Source of the DNA: Enterobacter asburiae
Lineage (GTDB): Bacteria > Pseudomonadota > Gammaproteobacteria > Enterobacterales > Enterobacteriaceae
DNA length: 64,000 bases
Direction: 5' to 3'
Assembly: GCA_011754535.1 (NCBI GenBank)
Contig: JAAQVN010000001.1
Span: forward strand, 4,712,001 to 4,776,000
Part shown: positions 26,079 to 35,821 of the stretch, piece by piece
Position numbering within the stretch: the stretch's first letter is position 1
Layout: every line of letters begins with the position of its first letter
Notes under the pieces: model-generated
Database searches by the model: none
The model's input: only the letters and a program-made list of their open reading frames with translations
What the model was told of the DNA's origin: nothing
Program-made: the position numbers and the translations under genes

Positions 26079-26825
26079 ATGGCGGACTGGGTAACAGGTA
26101 AAGTCACAAAGATAGAATTCTGGACCGATGCGCTATTTAGTCTCACCCTGCATGCTCCCGTTCACCCGTTTAAGGCCGGGCAATTTGCGAAGCTGGGGCT
26201 GGATGTCGACGGCGAGCGCGTGCAGCGCGCCTACTCTTACGTTAACGCGCCGGATAACCCGGATCTCGAGTTCTATCTGGTCACCGTTCCGGACGGCAAG
26301 CTCAGCCCCCGCCTCGCCGCCCTTAAGCCCGGCGACGATGTGCAAATCGTGAGCGAAGCGGCGGGTTTCTTTGTGCTCGAAGAGATCCCTGACTGTGACA
26401 CGCTCTGGATGCTGGCAACCGGCACGGCTATCGGTCCCTATCTTTCCATTCTGCAATACGGCAAAGATCTGGAGCGCTTCAAAAACATCGTGCTGGTGCA
26501 TGCTGCGCGCTACGCTGCAGACCTGAGCTATCTGCCGCAAATGCAGGCGCTGGAACAGCAGTACGGTGGGAAGTTAAAGATTCAGACTGTGGTCAGCCGT
26601 GAAACCGTAGCAGGAACGCTTACCGGTCGCGTGCCGGCGCTAATCGAGAGTGGAGCCCTGGAAGACGCAGTGGGTTTACCAATGACGGCCGAAACCAGCC
26701 ACGTCATGCTGTGCGGTAACCCGCAGATGGTGCGGGACACGCAGCAACTTCTGAAGGATACCCGGCAGATGACGAAACATCTTCGCCGCCGACCGGGCCA
26801 TATGACCGCTGAACACTACTGGTGA
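26079..26825 (+). CDS. fpr: Ferredoxin/flavodoxin NADP+ reductase Fpr
   Basis: FAD protein of 248 residues, the E. coli length. It passes electrons from NADPH to flavodoxin or ferredoxin. FAD-binding RAYSYVNAP is near 50-58; NADP-binding GTAIGPYLSIL near 112-122; C-terminal aromatic residues YW. In E. coli fpr is in the SoxRS regulon; I did not identify a clear SoxS box. Its stop abuts the stop of yiiR, so the two are convergent with no gap. K-12 has yiiS-uspD next to fpr; they are absent here. Confidence 0.96.
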   Translation: MADWVTGKVTKIEFWTDALFSLTLHAPVHPFKAGQFAKLGLDVDGERVQRAYSYVNAPDNPDLEFYLVTVPDGKLSPRLAALKPGDDVQIVSEAAGFFVLEEIPDCDTLWMLATGTAIGPYLSILQYGKDLERFKNIVLVHAARYAADLSYLPQMQALEQQYGGKLKIQTVVSRETVAGTLTGRVPALIESGALEDAVGLPMTAETSHVMLCGNPQMVRDTQQLLKDTRQMTKHLRRRPGHMTAEHYW

Positions 26826-27245
26826 TCAGCGGTATTTCACCTCGACGGTGTCTTTACCGTATTTGTTTTCGCTCTGGGTGCCGATAAACGCGCCCAGATC
26901 GACAATCATCATCACGAAGATGACCGACGGCAGCAGTCTGCCCACGACCCACGGAAGGATGGATGGGAGCATCGCCCAGTTTCCTGCCACCAGCATCCAC
27001 GCCAGAATAATCAGAAACGCCCATGCGCCGGAGCGGCCGCGATCGTGCAGGCGTTTCACCACGACGGCCGCCGTTGGCCATAGCAGGCAGACCAGCGCAA
27101 ATGCCGCCGTTTGCGTGCTCAGCCAGGCGTTGTAAGCGACGAAAAACAGAAGCAGCATGGCGACAACCCACGTCACCATCCAGACCCAGAAATCACGGCG
27201 TCCAATACGCCCTTTGAATGAAAACAGCCACTGCTGTATGGTCAT
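26826..27245 (-). CDS. yiiR: DUF805 inner membrane protein YiiR
   Basis: Protein of 139 residues from the ATG at 27245, which has AAGGAA 6 bases ahead; a longer frame to 27305 lacks support. Four probable membrane segments, with the DUF805 signatures FKGRIGRRDFW near 9 and VKRLHDRGRSGAW near 63. Function unknown. The gene is convergent with fpr and divergent from yiiQ, as in E. coli. Confidence 0.88.
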   Translation of the reverse strand: MTIQQWLFSFKGRIGRRDFWVWMVTWVVAMLLLFFVAYNAWLSTQTAAFALVCLLWPTAAVVVKRLHDRGRSGAWAFLIILAWMLVAGNWAMLPSILPWVVGRLLPSVIFVMMIVDLGAFIGTQSENKYGKDTVEVKYR

Positions 27246-27351
27246 GTAAGGTTCCTTATTATCGTTTAGCCCGCATTTTACCCTGGAGTTGTGACCTTTT
27301 GACAAGCCGACCAGATATCGTTTTAATCATGAGCACTTACGGCCAGGTGCA

Positions 27352-27954
27352 ATGTTGATGAAAAATTCGGCACATTCTCTTTTCCTGTGTTTAGCGATGC
27401 TCAGCGCGGGTTTTCCGCTGCACGCCGCCGACACCGCGGCCCCCACCACTGCGCCGTATTTGCTGGCAGGCGCGCCGTCTTTCGATCAATCCATCAGCCA
27501 GTTTCGCGAAGCCTTCAATCAGGCCAACCCAGCGCTGCCGCTGGATGAATTTCGCGCCATTGATAGCTCCCGCGATACCCCAACCCTGACCCGTGCAGCG
27601 AGCAAGATTAACGAGAATTTGTATGCTTCCACGGCGCTGGAGCGCGGTACGTTAAAAATCAAAAGCATGCAAATCACCTGGCTGCCAATTCAGGGGCCAG
27701 AGCAGAAAGCCGCTAAATCGAAGGCGCTTGATTACATGAGCGCGGTGCTGCAGGCGTTTACGCCTGCGCTGACGAAAAAGCAAAGCCAGCAAAAGCTGCA
27801 AAAACTGCTGGCCGCCGGTAAAAACAAGCGGTACTACGCCACAACCGAAGGCGCGATCCGCTATGTGGTGGCGGATAACGGCGAAAAAGGACTGACCTTC
27901 GCCGTTGAACCGATTAAGCTGGCGCTATCTGACACCCTTGGCGGGGCGAATTAA
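27352..27954 (+). CDS. yiiQ: DUF1454 secreted protein YiiQ
   Basis: Protein of 200 residues with a Sec signal peptide (hydrophobic SLFLCLAMLSAG, likely cleavage after PLHA). The mature part, from APYLLAGAPSFDQSISQFRE on, matches E. coli YiiQ closely. Function unknown; probably periplasmic. Start is uncertain: ATG at 27352 or 27358, since the weak CCAGGT lies 4 or 10 bases ahead. Placed just upstream of tpiA, same strand, with 111 bases between. Confidence 0.88.
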   Translation: MLMKNSAHSLFLCLAMLSAGFPLHAADTAAPTTAPYLLAGAPSFDQSISQFREAFNQANPALPLDEFRAIDSSRDTPTLTRAASKINENLYASTALERGTLKIKSMQITWLPIQGPEQKAAKSKALDYMSAVLQAFTPALTKKQSQQKLQKLLAAGKNKRYYATTEGAIRYVVADNGEKGLTFAVEPIKLALSDTLGGAN

Positions 27955-28065
27955 TGACAAAAAGCAAAGCCTTTCGAGGGAAAATCTCTATACTGATTCA
28001 CAGACCATGCTGCCCGACCGGGCGGCCATATTCCTTAATTCGCTTATTTAGCGTGGAGAATTGAA

Positions 28066-28833
28066 ATGCGACATCCTTTAGTGATGGGTAACTGGAAACT
28101 GAACGGCAGCCGCCACATGGTAAACGAACTGGTTGCGAACCTGCGTAAAGAGCTGGCTGGCGTGACCGGCTGCGCGGTTGCTATCGCTCCGCCGGATATG
28201 TACCTCGATCTGGCTAAACGTGCCGCTGACGGCAGCCACATCGTGCTGGGCGCGCAGAACGTTGACGTTAACCTGTCTGGCGCGTTCACCGGTGAAACTT
28301 CCGCTGAAATGCTGAAAGATATCGGCGCGAAATACATCATCATCGGCCACTCCGAGCGTCGCACTTACCACAAAGAATCTGACGAGTTCATCGCGAAGAA
28401 ATTCGCCGTGCTGAAAGAGCAGGGTCTGATCCCAGTTCTGTGCATCGGTGAAACCGAAGCGGAAAACGAAGCGGGCAAAACCGAAGAAGTGTGCGCACGT
28501 CAGATCGACGCCGTACTGAAAACTCAGGGCGCGGCAGCTTTCGAAGGCGCGGTTATCGCTTACGAGCCAGTCTGGGCGATCGGTACCGGCAAATCTGCAA
28601 CCCCTGCGCAGGCTCAGGCGGTGCACAAATTCATTCGTGACCACATTGCTAAAGCCGACGCGAAAGTCGCTGAGCAAGTGATCATCCAGTACGGCGGCTC
28701 CGTAAACGCCTCCAACGCTGCTGAGCTGTTCACCCAGCCAGACATCGATGGCGCGCTGGTTGGCGGTGCATCCCTGAAAGCTGACGCTTTCGCGGTGATC
28801 GTTAAAGCGGCAGAAGCGGCTAAACAGGCGTAA
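28066..28833 (+). CDS. tpiA: Triose-phosphate isomerase TpiA
   Basis: TIM-barrel enzyme of 255 residues, the E. coli length, that interconverts dihydroxyacetone phosphate and glyceraldehyde 3-phosphate. The N-terminal lysine is in GNWKLNGS (Lys11). Catalytic His is in IIGHSERR and the catalytic Glu in [12 protein letters not shown]. Strong codon bias fits a highly expressed gene. It joins the glycerol, rhamnose and fructose-6-phosphate aldolase routes of this window. Confidence 0.98.
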   Translation: MRHPLVMGNWKLNGSRHMVNELVANLRKELAGVTGCAVAIAPPDMYLDLAKRAADGSHIVLGAQNVDVNLSGAFTGETSAEMLKDIGAKYIIIGHSERRTYHKESDEFIAKKFAVLKEQGLIPVLCIGETEAENEAGKTEEVCARQIDAVLKTQGAAAFEGAVIAYEPVWAIGTGKSATPAQAQAVHKFIRDHIAKADAKVAEQVIIQYGGSVNASNAAELFTQPDIDGALVGGASLKADAFAVIVKAAEAAKQA

Positions 28834-28843
28834 TGGCCTTTGT

Positions 28844-28870
28844 GGCGGGTGGCGCTTGCGCTTACCCACC
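28844..28870. repeat. REP-type palindrome, family 1, divergent copy 3
   Basis: GGCGGGTGGCGCTTGCGCTTACCCACC lies 11 bases after the tpiA stop. It is a variant of the REP units elsewhere in the window, with the outer arms changed. Confidence 0.6.
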
Positions 28871-28877
28871 GCTCTTC

Positions 28878-28914
28878 TCCTCCCTCTCCTTTGGGAGAGG
28901 GTTGGGGTGAGGGG
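28878..28914. repeat. Dispersed palindromic repeat, family 2, copy 4
   Basis: Core CCCTCTCCTTTGGGAGAGGG followed by TTGGGGTGAGGGG, one base shorter in each arm than the copy at 9061. It lies between convergent tpiA and the SLC13-type permease gene. Confidence 0.75.
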
Positions 28915-28931
28915 AAACCCCTCGCACCGAA

Positions 28932-30236
28932 CTACACTTTACCTAACACGCTATACCACAGATAATCCAGCGGCAGCAGCACCAGATACGTTGCGATAGC
29001 CAGCGCCAGACAAAGCACCATCCCCGCCCTTGCAGGCACCTTCCCGAGCCCCATCGCCACCACAATCGGCGACGCCTGATACGGCAGCAGCGGCGTGGAA
29101 TAGCCCAGCACCTGAATCATGATCACCGACAGCAGCGGGAAACCGGTCGCGTCCGAGAAGCTCTGAGCCAGGGTGGTGTACAACGCCGGAACGCCGTTAG
29201 CAGTCATGATGAAGTTGAGCGCTGTGGTAATACCGGTCAGCGCCAGGAAGCTGGTAAACGGTTTGTCCGCATCCAGCGGCATAATGCGCAGCAGCGCTTC
29301 GCCCACGGCCGTTCCGATACCGGTTTGCGTCACGACGATCGCCAGCCCAAGAATACCCGCGACGTAAATGCAGGTACGCATGTTCACGCCCGCAGAAAAC
29401 TCCTCCCCGGTGATAAAGCCAACGCGCGGCAGCATGACGATGATCGACGCCGCCAGCCCCGTCCACGCGGGCCCTACGCCGTGCCAGCTCTCCGTGACCC
29501 ACATTCCCAGCACCAGCGCCAGCAGCCAGGCGAGACGCTTTTCGTCCCGCCCCATGGGTTCAGACAGCGCCAGATCCTTCGGGGGTTTTGGGCTGCCGGG
29601 GAACAGCCAGCAGATGAGGCCAATCAGAATCAGGCCTTTGAGAATACCCAGCACCGGCGTATGCAGCAGTAGATACGGAACATAGTTCAGGTGAATGCCG
29701 TACGAGCCTTCCGCGGCACCGCTCATCACCAGGTTAGGGACGTTTGCAGGCAGGATAGTTGCCGAAAGCTGGAAGGTGCCGAACCCGACGGCCAGCGCCA
29801 GACCAAACCAGGCGCGGGAGCCGTCGGCGATACCGGCGCGTTTCGCCATCGCCGCGACAATGGGCATCAGCAGCGCAATACGCCCCATGTTTGACGGCAT
29901 CACAAACGCCAGCGCGTAGCTGAGCAATACCACGCTCGCCACCATCAGCACCCAGGAGTCAGTGAGCTTTGCCGACAGCGCCCGGGCGGCCCTGTCCGCC
30001 AGCCCGGTTTTACGGATCGCCACGCCCAGTACAAACCCGCTGAATACCAGCCAAAAAGCCGACGAGGCAAAACCGCCGAAGATCGCTTCCGGCGGGGCGA
30101 TTCTGGCGGCCATCGCCGCCGTAAAGAACAGCAGCGCGGTGATAAATTCCGGCAATAGCGACGTCGCCCACAGCACGATGGTGACGCCGACGATCAGCGA
30201 GGGCAGCAGCAGAGGATGCGTTAACCAGAGCGACAT
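28932..30236 (-). CDS. SLC13/DASS-family anion permease
   Basis: Protein of 434 residues with about eleven or twelve hydrophobic segments and no signal peptide. The overall pattern fits the divalent-anion:sodium symporter (SLC13) superfamily: the first half has VMPSNMGRIALLMPIVAAMAKRAG and the second half has a repeat-like LNFIMTANGVPALYTTLAQSF. Such proteins import dicarboxylates, sulfate or related anions. The substrate cannot be read from the sequence. K-12 has no gene here between tpiA and cdh. Codon use is similar to its neighbours. A single-gene unit; 73 bases separate it from cdh. Confidence 0.75.
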   Translation of the reverse strand: MSLWLTHPLLLPSLIVGVTIVLWATSLLPEFITALLFFTAAMAARIAPPEAIFGGFASSAFWLVFSGFVLGVAIRKTGLADRAARALSAKLTDSWVLMVASVVLLSYALAFVMPSNMGRIALLMPIVAAMAKRAGIADGSRAWFGLALAVGFGTFQLSATILPANVPNLVMSGAAEGSYGIHLNYVPYLLLHTPVLGILKGLILIGLICWLFPGSPKPPKDLALSEPMGRDEKRLAWLLALVLGMWVTESWHGVGPAWTGLAASIIVMLPRVGFITGEEFSAGVNMRTCIYVAGILGLAIVVTQTGIGTAVGEALLRIMPLDADKPFTSFLALTGITTALNFIMTANGVPALYTTLAQSFSDATGFPLLSVIMIQVLGYSTPLLPYQASPIVVAMGLGKVPARAGMVLCLALAIATYLVLLPLDYLWYSVLGKV

Positions 30237-30309
30237 ACCTGTCTCCTGTAGATTTTTTCAGCAAGTCTACGGTGACAGGCAGCCCGAGTAAACGCGATTT
30301 ATGGTGGGG

Positions 30310-31053
30310 TTACTTCAGGATAGCGCATTGATGATCCTGCAATTCCTCTGCCGAGGCGCGGTTGAGCGTGAGCAGGTTACGCTCCGTAGCCAGCAGAATA
30401 AAAGATCCATCCGACTGCTGTGCCATTGCCAGCGCGAAACGCCCCATATGGTCGCGCGCTTCCGGTAGCTCTTCCGCCAGCATCATAAACGGGCTGCGCT
30501 GGACCAGTTCATTCTCCGTCACCCGGCGAGCGAGATACTCATGCCCTTCCAGCCCGCCCGGGAACGGTAGCCACTGGGTGCTGATTTCTCCCTGCGCCGC
30601 GTTAAGCTTCTCGCGCACGTCCGGGCGCAGGCAGGAGATATGGATATGAAAATGGTTCTGCGTACGGCCTGTCGGAGAGTTAATCGTCAGCGAAATGGCG
30701 CTGTCCGGCACCTCGGAGCCACGCTTCATGGTCATAAAGCTGCGCGACTGCCACGCCAGCCAGAAGAAGTTCGGCGTGTGAGGCTCGGTCAGGAGCGGGC
30801 TTTCGGTGCCATTGATGCGGTACGTTGGCATCAGCAGATACTGCAGCGGCCCGTTGCGGTCTTTAAATACCACATAGCCCGCGTCAGGCTTCACCTGCGC
30901 GCAGGGCGCCGGGTTACGGTGTTGCAGTTGATTAGGCAGGCACTGGTCGAGAACGATATGGCGCAACGCATTCGGATTACCCGCTTTTATCCAGTACACG
31001 CCGCCTGCGGCAAGAGCGATGACAATCAGGATCAGTAAGATAATTTTTTTCAC
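30310..31053 (-). CDS. cdh: CDP-diacylglycerol pyrophosphatase Cdh
   Basis: Protein of 247 residues from a GTG start at 31053 with AGGGAA 6 bases ahead; a longer frame to 31107 is not supported. It hydrolyses CDP-diacylglycerol to phosphatidate and CMP. An N-terminal membrane anchor ([19 protein letters not shown]) is followed by the conserved HIT-like motif [10 protein letters not shown] with three histidines. E. coli Cdh has 251 residues. Between the permease gene and sbp, same strand. Confidence 0.93.
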   Translation of the reverse strand: MKKIILLILIVIALAAGGVYWIKAGNPNALRHIVLDQCLPNQLQHRNPAPCAQVKPDAGYVVFKDRNGPLQYLLMPTYRINGTESPLLTEPHTPNFFWLAWQSRSFMTMKRGSEVPDSAISLTINSPTGRTQNHFHIHISCLRPDVREKLNAAQGEISTQWLPFPGGLEGHEYLARRVTENELVQRSPFMMLAEELPEARDHMGRFALAMAQQSDGSFILLATERNLLTLNRASAEELQDHQCAILK

Positions 31054-31110
31054 AACGCGTTCCCTGTTTTCAATAGAGGCAAAAGAGTAACGCAAAATGA
31101 TGACCAAATA

Positions 31111-31139
31111 AAAAACCCGGTGGATTTCTCACACCGGGT
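31111..31139 (-). terminator. sbp terminator
   Basis: Hairpin with arms ACCCGGTG and CACCGGGT, 21 bases beyond the sbp stop on the minus strand, followed in that direction by a run of six T. Confidence 0.8.
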
Positions 31140-31160
31140 CGCCGTGTCGTTTGTTGTGGT

Positions 31161-32150
31161 TTAGCGCTGGCTAATCTGGTCGAAGGTGCCGCCATTAGAG
31201 AAATGCTCTTTCTGCGCTTTCGTCCAGCCGCCGAACACATCATCAATGGTGAAGAGCTTCAGTTTCGGGAATTCGCTATCGTATTTCTTCGCGACAGCCG
31301 CATCGCGTGGACGATAGAAGTTCTTCGCCGCGATTTCCTGGCCTTCCGGCGAGTAAAGATACTTCAGGTAGGCTTCCGCCACCGCTTTGGTGCCTTTCTT
31401 ATCAACGACCTTATCGACCACGGAAACGGTCGGCTCAGCGAGGATGGATTCGCTCGGGGTCACGATCTCAAACTTGTCTTTACCCAGCTCGTGGGTCGCC
31501 AGCAGGGCTTCGTTTTCCCACGCAATCAGCACGTCGCCAATGCCGCGTTCGACGAAGGTGTTAGTGGCACCGCGTGCGCCGGAGTCCAGCACTTCGACGT
31601 TTTTGTACAGGGATTTGACGAATTCCTGCGCTTTAGCCTGGTCACCGTTGTTGTGGTGCAGCGCGTAGCCCCAGGCCGCGAGGTAGTTCCAGCGTGCACC
31701 GCCGGAGCTTTTCGGGTTCGGGGTAATCACAGAAACGCCCGGTTTGATCAGGTCGTTCCAGTCCTTAATCTGCTTCGGGTTTCCTTTACGCACCAGGAAG
31801 ACGATGGTCGAGGTATATGGCGCGGAGTTATCCGGCAAACGTTTGATCCAGTTTTTGTCGATACGACCACGCTCGGCGATAGCGTCGACATCATAGGCCA
31901 GCGCCAGGGTCACCACGTCGGCTTCAATACCGTTAATCACAGACGTCGCCTGCTTACCGGAGCCACCGTGAGACTGACGAATTACCACGTTATCGCCGGT
32001 TTCCTGTTTGTAGTGCGCCGCAAATGCTTTGTTGTATTGATCGTACAGCTCACGCGTCGGGTCATACGACACATTCAGTAACTGGATGTCCTTTGCCAGA
32101 ACGCTGGTCGATGCCAGCAATAACGTTAAACCCACGCCCCATTTATTCAT
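31161..32150 (-). CDS. sbp: Periplasmic sulfate-binding protein Sbp
   Basis: Protein of 329 residues, the E. coli length, with a 19-residue Sec signal peptide (cleavage after SVLA). Periplasmic component that delivers sulfate to the CysTWA transporter. The mature protein contains the family motifs [13 protein letters not shown] and [14 protein letters not shown]. coli sbp is induced by CysB during sulfur limitation; the 130-base upstream region would contain that control, which I cannot pinpoint. Confidence 0.96.
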   Translation of the reverse strand: MNKWGVGLTLLLASTSVLAKDIQLLNVSYDPTRELYDQYNKAFAAHYKQETGDNVVIRQSHGGSGKQATSVINGIEADVVTLALAYDVDAIAERGRIDKNWIKRLPDNSAPYTSTIVFLVRKGNPKQIKDWNDLIKPGVSVITPNPKSSGGARWNYLAAWGYALHHNNGDQAKAQEFVKSLYKNVEVLDSGARGATNTFVERGIGDVLIAWENEALLATHELGKDKFEIVTPSESILAEPTVSVVDKVVDKKGTKAVAEAYLKYLYSPEGQEIAAKNFYRPRDAAVAKKYDSEFPKLKLFTIDDVFGGWTKAQKEHFSNGGTFDQISQR

Positions 32151-32248
32151 CGCCCAGCTCTCTTGTGTAGTGTTTTGATGAATGCAGCGTGCCAGAAAGC
32201 GAATCGAGGATTAAAGAATAAAAAAAGATTGGCTATAACGAAGAGGAA

Positions 32249-32278
32249 TAAAAGCCCTCTTCTGAAAGAAGAGGGCTT
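32249..32278 (-). terminator. pfkA terminator
   Basis: An 11-bp perfect stem, AAGCCCTCTTC / GAAGAGGGCTT, with a 5-base loop immediately after the pfkA stop on the minus strand, followed by TTTATT. Confidence 0.85.
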
Positions 32279-32284
32279 GAAGGA

Positions 32285-33247
32285 TCAGTACAGTTTTTTG
32301 GCGCAGTCCAGCCAGTCACCTTTGAACGGACGCTTCATGTTTTCAATCGCGTCGATGATGTCATGGTGAACCAGCTGTTCGTTCTGAATACCGACGCAGC
32401 GGCCGCCGTGGCCTTGCAGCAGCAGCTCGATAGCGTACGCACCCATACGGGATGCCAGGATACGGTCGTACGGGCCCGGGGAACCGCCGCGCTGGATGTG
32501 ACCCAGAACGGTTGCGCGGGTTTCGCGTTTGGTTTCGGTTTCGATGTACTTCGCCAGCTCGTCAACGTCACAGATGTGCTCGGTGATAGCCACAATCGCG
32601 TGTTTCTTACCCTTCGCGATGCCCGCTTTGATTTCAGCGACCAGATCTTCGCGGCTGAACTCCACTTCAGGAACCACGACGAACTCACAGCCACCGGCGA
32701 TAGCCGCCGCCAGGGTCAGGTCGCCGCAGTAACGGCCCATCACTTCAACGATAGAGATACGCTGGTGAGAAGAGGAGGTGTCACGCAGACGGTCAATGGC
32801 TTCCACAACGGTGCCCAGCGCGGTGAAGTAACCGATGGTGTAGTCAGTGCCTTTGATGTCGTTGTCGATGGTGCCCGGCAGGCCGATGCACGGGAAGCCC
32901 ATTTCGGTCAGACGTTTTGCACCCATGTACGAGCCGTCACCGCCGATGACCACCAGCGCGTCCAGGCCACGCTTTTTCATGTTCTCGATAGCCACTTCAC
33001 GGATGTGTTCGTCACGGAATTCCGGGAAGCGCGCAGACCCAAGGAAGGTACCGCCACGGTTGATCATGTCAGACACGCTGTAGCGGTCGAGCTGAACCAT
33101 ACGGTCTTCATACAGACCCAGGTAACCATCATAGATACCAAAAACTTCCAGACCTTCCGTCAGCGCTGCACGGACAACCCCACGAATTGCCGCGTTCATG
33201 CCCGGCGCATCACCGCCGCTTGTCAACACACCGATTTTCTTAATCAT
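32285..33247 (-). CDS. pfkA: 6-phosphofructokinase I PfkA
   Basis: Protein of 320 residues, the E. coli length, from the ATG at 33247 ([12 protein letters not shown]). The longer frame to 33334 is not supported. ATP-dependent kinase that commits fructose 6-phosphate to glycolysis. ATP site GGDAPGMNA near 11, GGDGSYMGA near 103, and catalytic Asp in [13 protein letters not shown] near 127. Probably repressed by Cra through the palindrome at 33344-33359. Confidence 0.98.
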   Translation of the reverse strand: MIKKIGVLTSGGDAPGMNAAIRGVVRAALTEGLEVFGIYDGYLGLYEDRMVQLDRYSVSDMINRGGTFLGSARFPEFRDEHIREVAIENMKKRGLDALVVIGGDGSYMGAKRLTEMGFPCIGLPGTIDNDIKGTDYTIGYFTALGTVVEAIDRLRDTSSSHQRISIVEVMGRYCGDLTLAAAIAGGCEFVVVPEVEFSREDLVAEIKAGIAKGKKHAIVAITEHICDVDELAKYIETETKRETRATVLGHIQRGGSPGPYDRILASRMGAYAIELLLQGHGGRCVGIQNEQLVHHDIIDAIENMKRPFKGDWLDCAKKLY

Positions 33248-33343
33248 GACTACCTCTGAACTTAGGAATGCAAAATTGAAATCTGTTGCCGGAAGAAACT
33301 TATCGACCAACGAATACTGCAAATAGTATATCAATCCCTTCTG

Positions 33344-33359
33344 GCTGAATTGATTCAGG
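33344..33359. promoter_or_regulatory. Probable Cra (FruR) operator upstream of pfkA
   Basis: GCTGAATTGATTCAGG resembles the Cra consensus GCTGAAWCGWTTCAGC, with one central change and one end change. It lies 97 bases upstream of the pfkA start. Cra represses pfkA in E. coli. Confidence 0.55.
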
Positions 33360-33421
33360 TCAGACCAAATGGCGGTAATTTATACACAAAATGCTGGCCT
33401 GGCTCACTTTTTTACAACGAA

Positions 33422-34315
33422 TTACGAAAGCCCAACATGTCCGGGTACAACCGAGCAGGGATCCTGGTGAATGATGACGTCTGAACCAGGAAAACGCTGC
33501 AAAATCGCCTGCTCGACCTGTTCAGCAATCACGTGAGCCTGAACCAGCGGCAGGTTGTCTTCCATTTCAATATGAATCTGAATAAAGCGGGTCGGCCCTG
33601 ACTGCCGCGTTCGAAGATCGTGTGCGCCGCTGACGCCGGGCCAGGAGGTCACGATGGAAAAAATTTCATTACGTTCCGAGTCCGGAAGAGCGCGATCGAG
33701 CAGTGATTGCACCGCGTCATACCCCATCCGCAGGGCGCTATATAAAATATAGATACCAATCCCTAACGCAAACAACGCATCGGCCCGATGCCAGCCATAC
33801 CAGGCCAGACCGAGCGCAATAAGAATAGCCCCATTCATCATAACATCAGATTGATAATGAAGCATATCCGCCCGTACAGCCTGACTTTGCGTTTTGCGAA
33901 CGACCCAGCGCTGGAACGTTACCAGAACAAGTGTGCTTATAAGTGCAATTACCGTGACGACCACGCCGACACCGGGATTATTCATCGGTGAAGGCGAAAC
34001 CAGATGTTGAATACCGGTCAAAAACAGGAACAGTGCCGAGCCAGAAATGAACATACTTTGCGCCAGCGCGGCCAGCGACTCCGCTTTGCCGTGTCCAAAC
34101 GTGTGCTCTTCATCCGCCGGCTGCAGCGAGTATCGCACCACCAGCAGGTTGGTCAGCGAGGCAGCAATATCCACCAGTGAATCCACCAGCGCCGCCAGAA
34201 TACTGACCGAGCCGGTGTACCACCAGGCAAAGATTTTAATCAGCAGCAGGCCAGAGGCCATGACGGTGGCCGCAATGGCGGCCCGGCTTACCAGCCTTCC
34301 ATAGGATTGATTCAT
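33422..34315 (-). CDS. fieF: Ferrous-iron/zinc efflux pump FieF (YiiP)
   Basis: Cation diffusion facilitator of 297 residues (E. coli 300) from the ATG at 34315. Six membrane segments. The transport-site residues lie in [13 protein letters not shown] (segment 2) and HYQSDVMMN (segment 5), giving the usual Asp-Asp and His-Asp set. The cytoplasmic C-terminal domain has the metal-binding IQIHIEMED and VIIHQDP. Exports zinc or iron in exchange for protons. The last residues (VPGHVGLS) differ from E. coli. Confidence 0.95.
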   Translation of the reverse strand: MNQSYGRLVSRAAIAATVMASGLLLIKIFAWWYTGSVSILAALVDSLVDIAASLTNLLVVRYSLQPADEEHTFGHGKAESLAALAQSMFISGSALFLFLTGIQHLVSPSPMNNPGVGVVVTVIALISTLVLVTFQRWVVRKTQSQAVRADMLHYQSDVMMNGAILIALGLAWYGWHRADALFALGIGIYILYSALRMGYDAVQSLLDRALPDSERNEIFSIVTSWPGVSGAHDLRTRQSGPTRFIQIHIEMEDNLPLVQAHVIAEQVEQAILQRFPGSDVIIHQDPCSVVPGHVGLS

Positions 34316-34404
34316 AAACGCTCCTGTCATGTCATGCCGCTAGTATAACGGAAGCATGGGGAGGCAAAGGATGAATAAACGGTTAACAAATCAGAATGCG
34401 GGGC

Positions 34405-34462
34405 AAAAAAAACCCCCACATCATGTGGGGGAAGACAGGGATGGTGTCTATGGCAAGGAAAA
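34405..34462 (-). ncRNA. cpxQ: CpxQ sRNA from the cpxP 3' UTR
   Basis: The 58 bases just after the cpxP stop match, by recall, the Salmonella/E. coli CpxQ sRNA almost base for base. It starts at TTTTCCTTGCCATAGACACC, carries the seed CCATCCCTGTCTTCC and ends in a terminator hairpin CCCCCACATGATGTGGGGG with eight T. CpxQ is cut from cpxP mRNA by RNase E, binds Hfq and represses envelope-protein mRNAs. It also ends the cpxP transcript. Compared with the Salmonella copy I recall, the only change is in the terminator loop. Confidence 0.85.
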
Positions 34463-34468
34463 CAGGGT

Positions 34469-34972
34469 TTACTGGTTACTACGGGTACTGCTATTGCTAC
34501 TGAAAAACGTTGTTTCTGAGCTTCGCTGCATCCGTGCAACCTCACGCAGCTGGTCCATTCGCTGCTGATGTTTGGTATTCAAAACCGCTTGCTGCTCGGG
34601 CGTTAGCAGGTGGAACATCTGGTTGCGGACCTTCGCCATCTCTACCTGGCGGGCAACCTGTTCCTGTGCCATTTTTTCGGCCTGAGCGCGGACAGCGCTT
34701 TCGTCAAAATTTTCTGCGGTGACAAGGCGATGCATTGTCTCCATTTCGCTAACATTAACAGGGGGCTGATCGTGTCGTGCCCTCTGCATCAGATCTCGCA
34801 TCTGTTGACGCTGATGTTCGGTTAAACTTATGCCGTCAAACATATGGCTTTGGCTGCTGTGCGTTGCGCCCTCTTGCGAGGGACCGTTATCGCCGATGAT
34901 AGCTACAGCAGCCTGGCTAAACGCACTGAACGCCAGCGTTGAGGCCATGACGGCAGCGGTAACTTTGCGCAT
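34469..34972 (-). CDS. cpxP: Periplasmic Cpx pathway inhibitor and chaperone CpxP
   Basis: Protein of 167 residues with a Sec signal peptide (cleavage near SQA). A helical hairpin dimer with two LTxxQ motifs: LTEHQRQQM and LTPEQQAVL. It dampens CpxA signalling and delivers misfolded proteins to DegP. ATG at 34972 is preferred over the GTG just before it because GGGAG is 7 bases ahead. Divergent from cpxRA and controlled by the CpxR box at 35053-35067. The 3' UTR encodes CpxQ. Confidence 0.95.
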   Translation of the reverse strand: MRKVTAAVMASTLAFSAFSQAAVAIIGDNGPSQEGATHSSQSHMFDGISLTEHQRQQMRDLMQRARHDQPPVNVSEMETMHRLVTAENFDESAVRAQAEKMAQEQVARQVEMAKVRNQMFHLLTPEQQAVLNTKHQQRMDQLREVARMQRSSETTFFSSNSSTRSNQ

Positions 34973-35052
34973 CACTTGCTCCCAAAATCTTTCGTGTCGC
35001 GATTCAACGAGAGACAGTCTACGATTCAGGCTGCAAACATGCGTCAGGGGGT

Positions 35053-35067
35053 GTAAAACAACGTAAA
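35053..35067. promoter_or_regulatory. CpxR box between cpxP and cpxR
   Basis: GTAAA-ACAAC-GTAAA, a perfect match to the CpxR consensus GTAAA-N5-GTAAA. It lies 56 bases before cpxR and 81 bases before cpxP, consistent with control of both divergent genes by CpxR-P. Confidence 0.85.
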
Positions 35068-35122
35068 GTCATGGATTAGATAGCCTTGATGTCGTAATTT
35101 CTGCCTCGGAGGTATTTAAACA

Positions 35123-35821
35123 ATGAATAAAATCCTGTTAGTTGATGATGACCGAGAGCTCACATCCCTTTTAAAGGAGTTGCTCGACATGGAAGGTTTC
35201 AACGTCCTGGTTGCCCATGATGGCGAGCAGGCGCTGAGTCTCCTTGACGACAGCATCGATCTACTTTTGCTCGACGTAATGATGCCGAAGAAAAACGGTA
35301 TTGATACTCTGAAAGAGCTTCGCCAGACACACCAGACGCCTGTAATCATGCTGACCGCGCGCGGCAGCGAACTTGACCGCGTTCTCGGCCTTGAGCTGGG
35401 TGCGGATGACTATTTACCGAAGCCGTTCAACGACCGTGAACTGGTGGCCCGTATTCGCGCTATCCTGCGCCGTTCCCACTGGAGCGAGCAGCAGCAAAAT
35501 ACCGACAACAGCTCGCCAACGCTGGAAGTGGACTCCCTGAGCCTGAACCCGGGCCGCCAGGAAGCGAGCTTCGACGGCCAGACGCTGGAGCTGACCGGCA
35601 CCGAGTTCACCCTGCTGTATCTGCTGGCACAGCATCTCGGCCAGGTGGTATCGCGTGAACATTTAAGTCAGGAAGTGCTGGGCAAACGCCTTACCCCGTT
35701 TGACCGCGCCATCGACATGCACATCTCTAACCTGCGCCGCAAGCTGCCGGAGCGTAAAGACGGTCACCCATGGTTTAAAACCCTACGTGGTCGCGGTTAT
35801 CTGATGGTTTCCGCTTCATGA
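35123..35821 (+). CDS. cpxR: Envelope-stress response regulator CpxR
   Basis: OmpR-family regulator of 232 residues, the E. coli length. The receiver domain has Asp9/Asp10 and the phosphoacceptor Asp51 (LLLLDVMMPKKNG). The C-terminal winged helix starts near 135 and includes LTPFDRAIDMHISNLRRKL. Activated by CpxA. Its last four bases overlap the cpxA start (ATGA), so translation is probably coupled. Confidence 0.97.
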   Translation: MNKILLVDDDRELTSLLKELLDMEGFNVLVAHDGEQALSLLDDSIDLLLLDVMMPKKNGIDTLKELRQTHQTPVIMLTARGSELDRVLGLELGADDYLPKPFNDRELVARIRAILRRSHWSEQQQNTDNSSPTLEVDSLSLNPGRQEASFDGQTLELTGTEFTLLYLLAQHLGQVVSREHLSQEVLGKRLTPFDRAIDMHISNLRRKLPERKDGHPWFKTLRGRGYLMVSAS

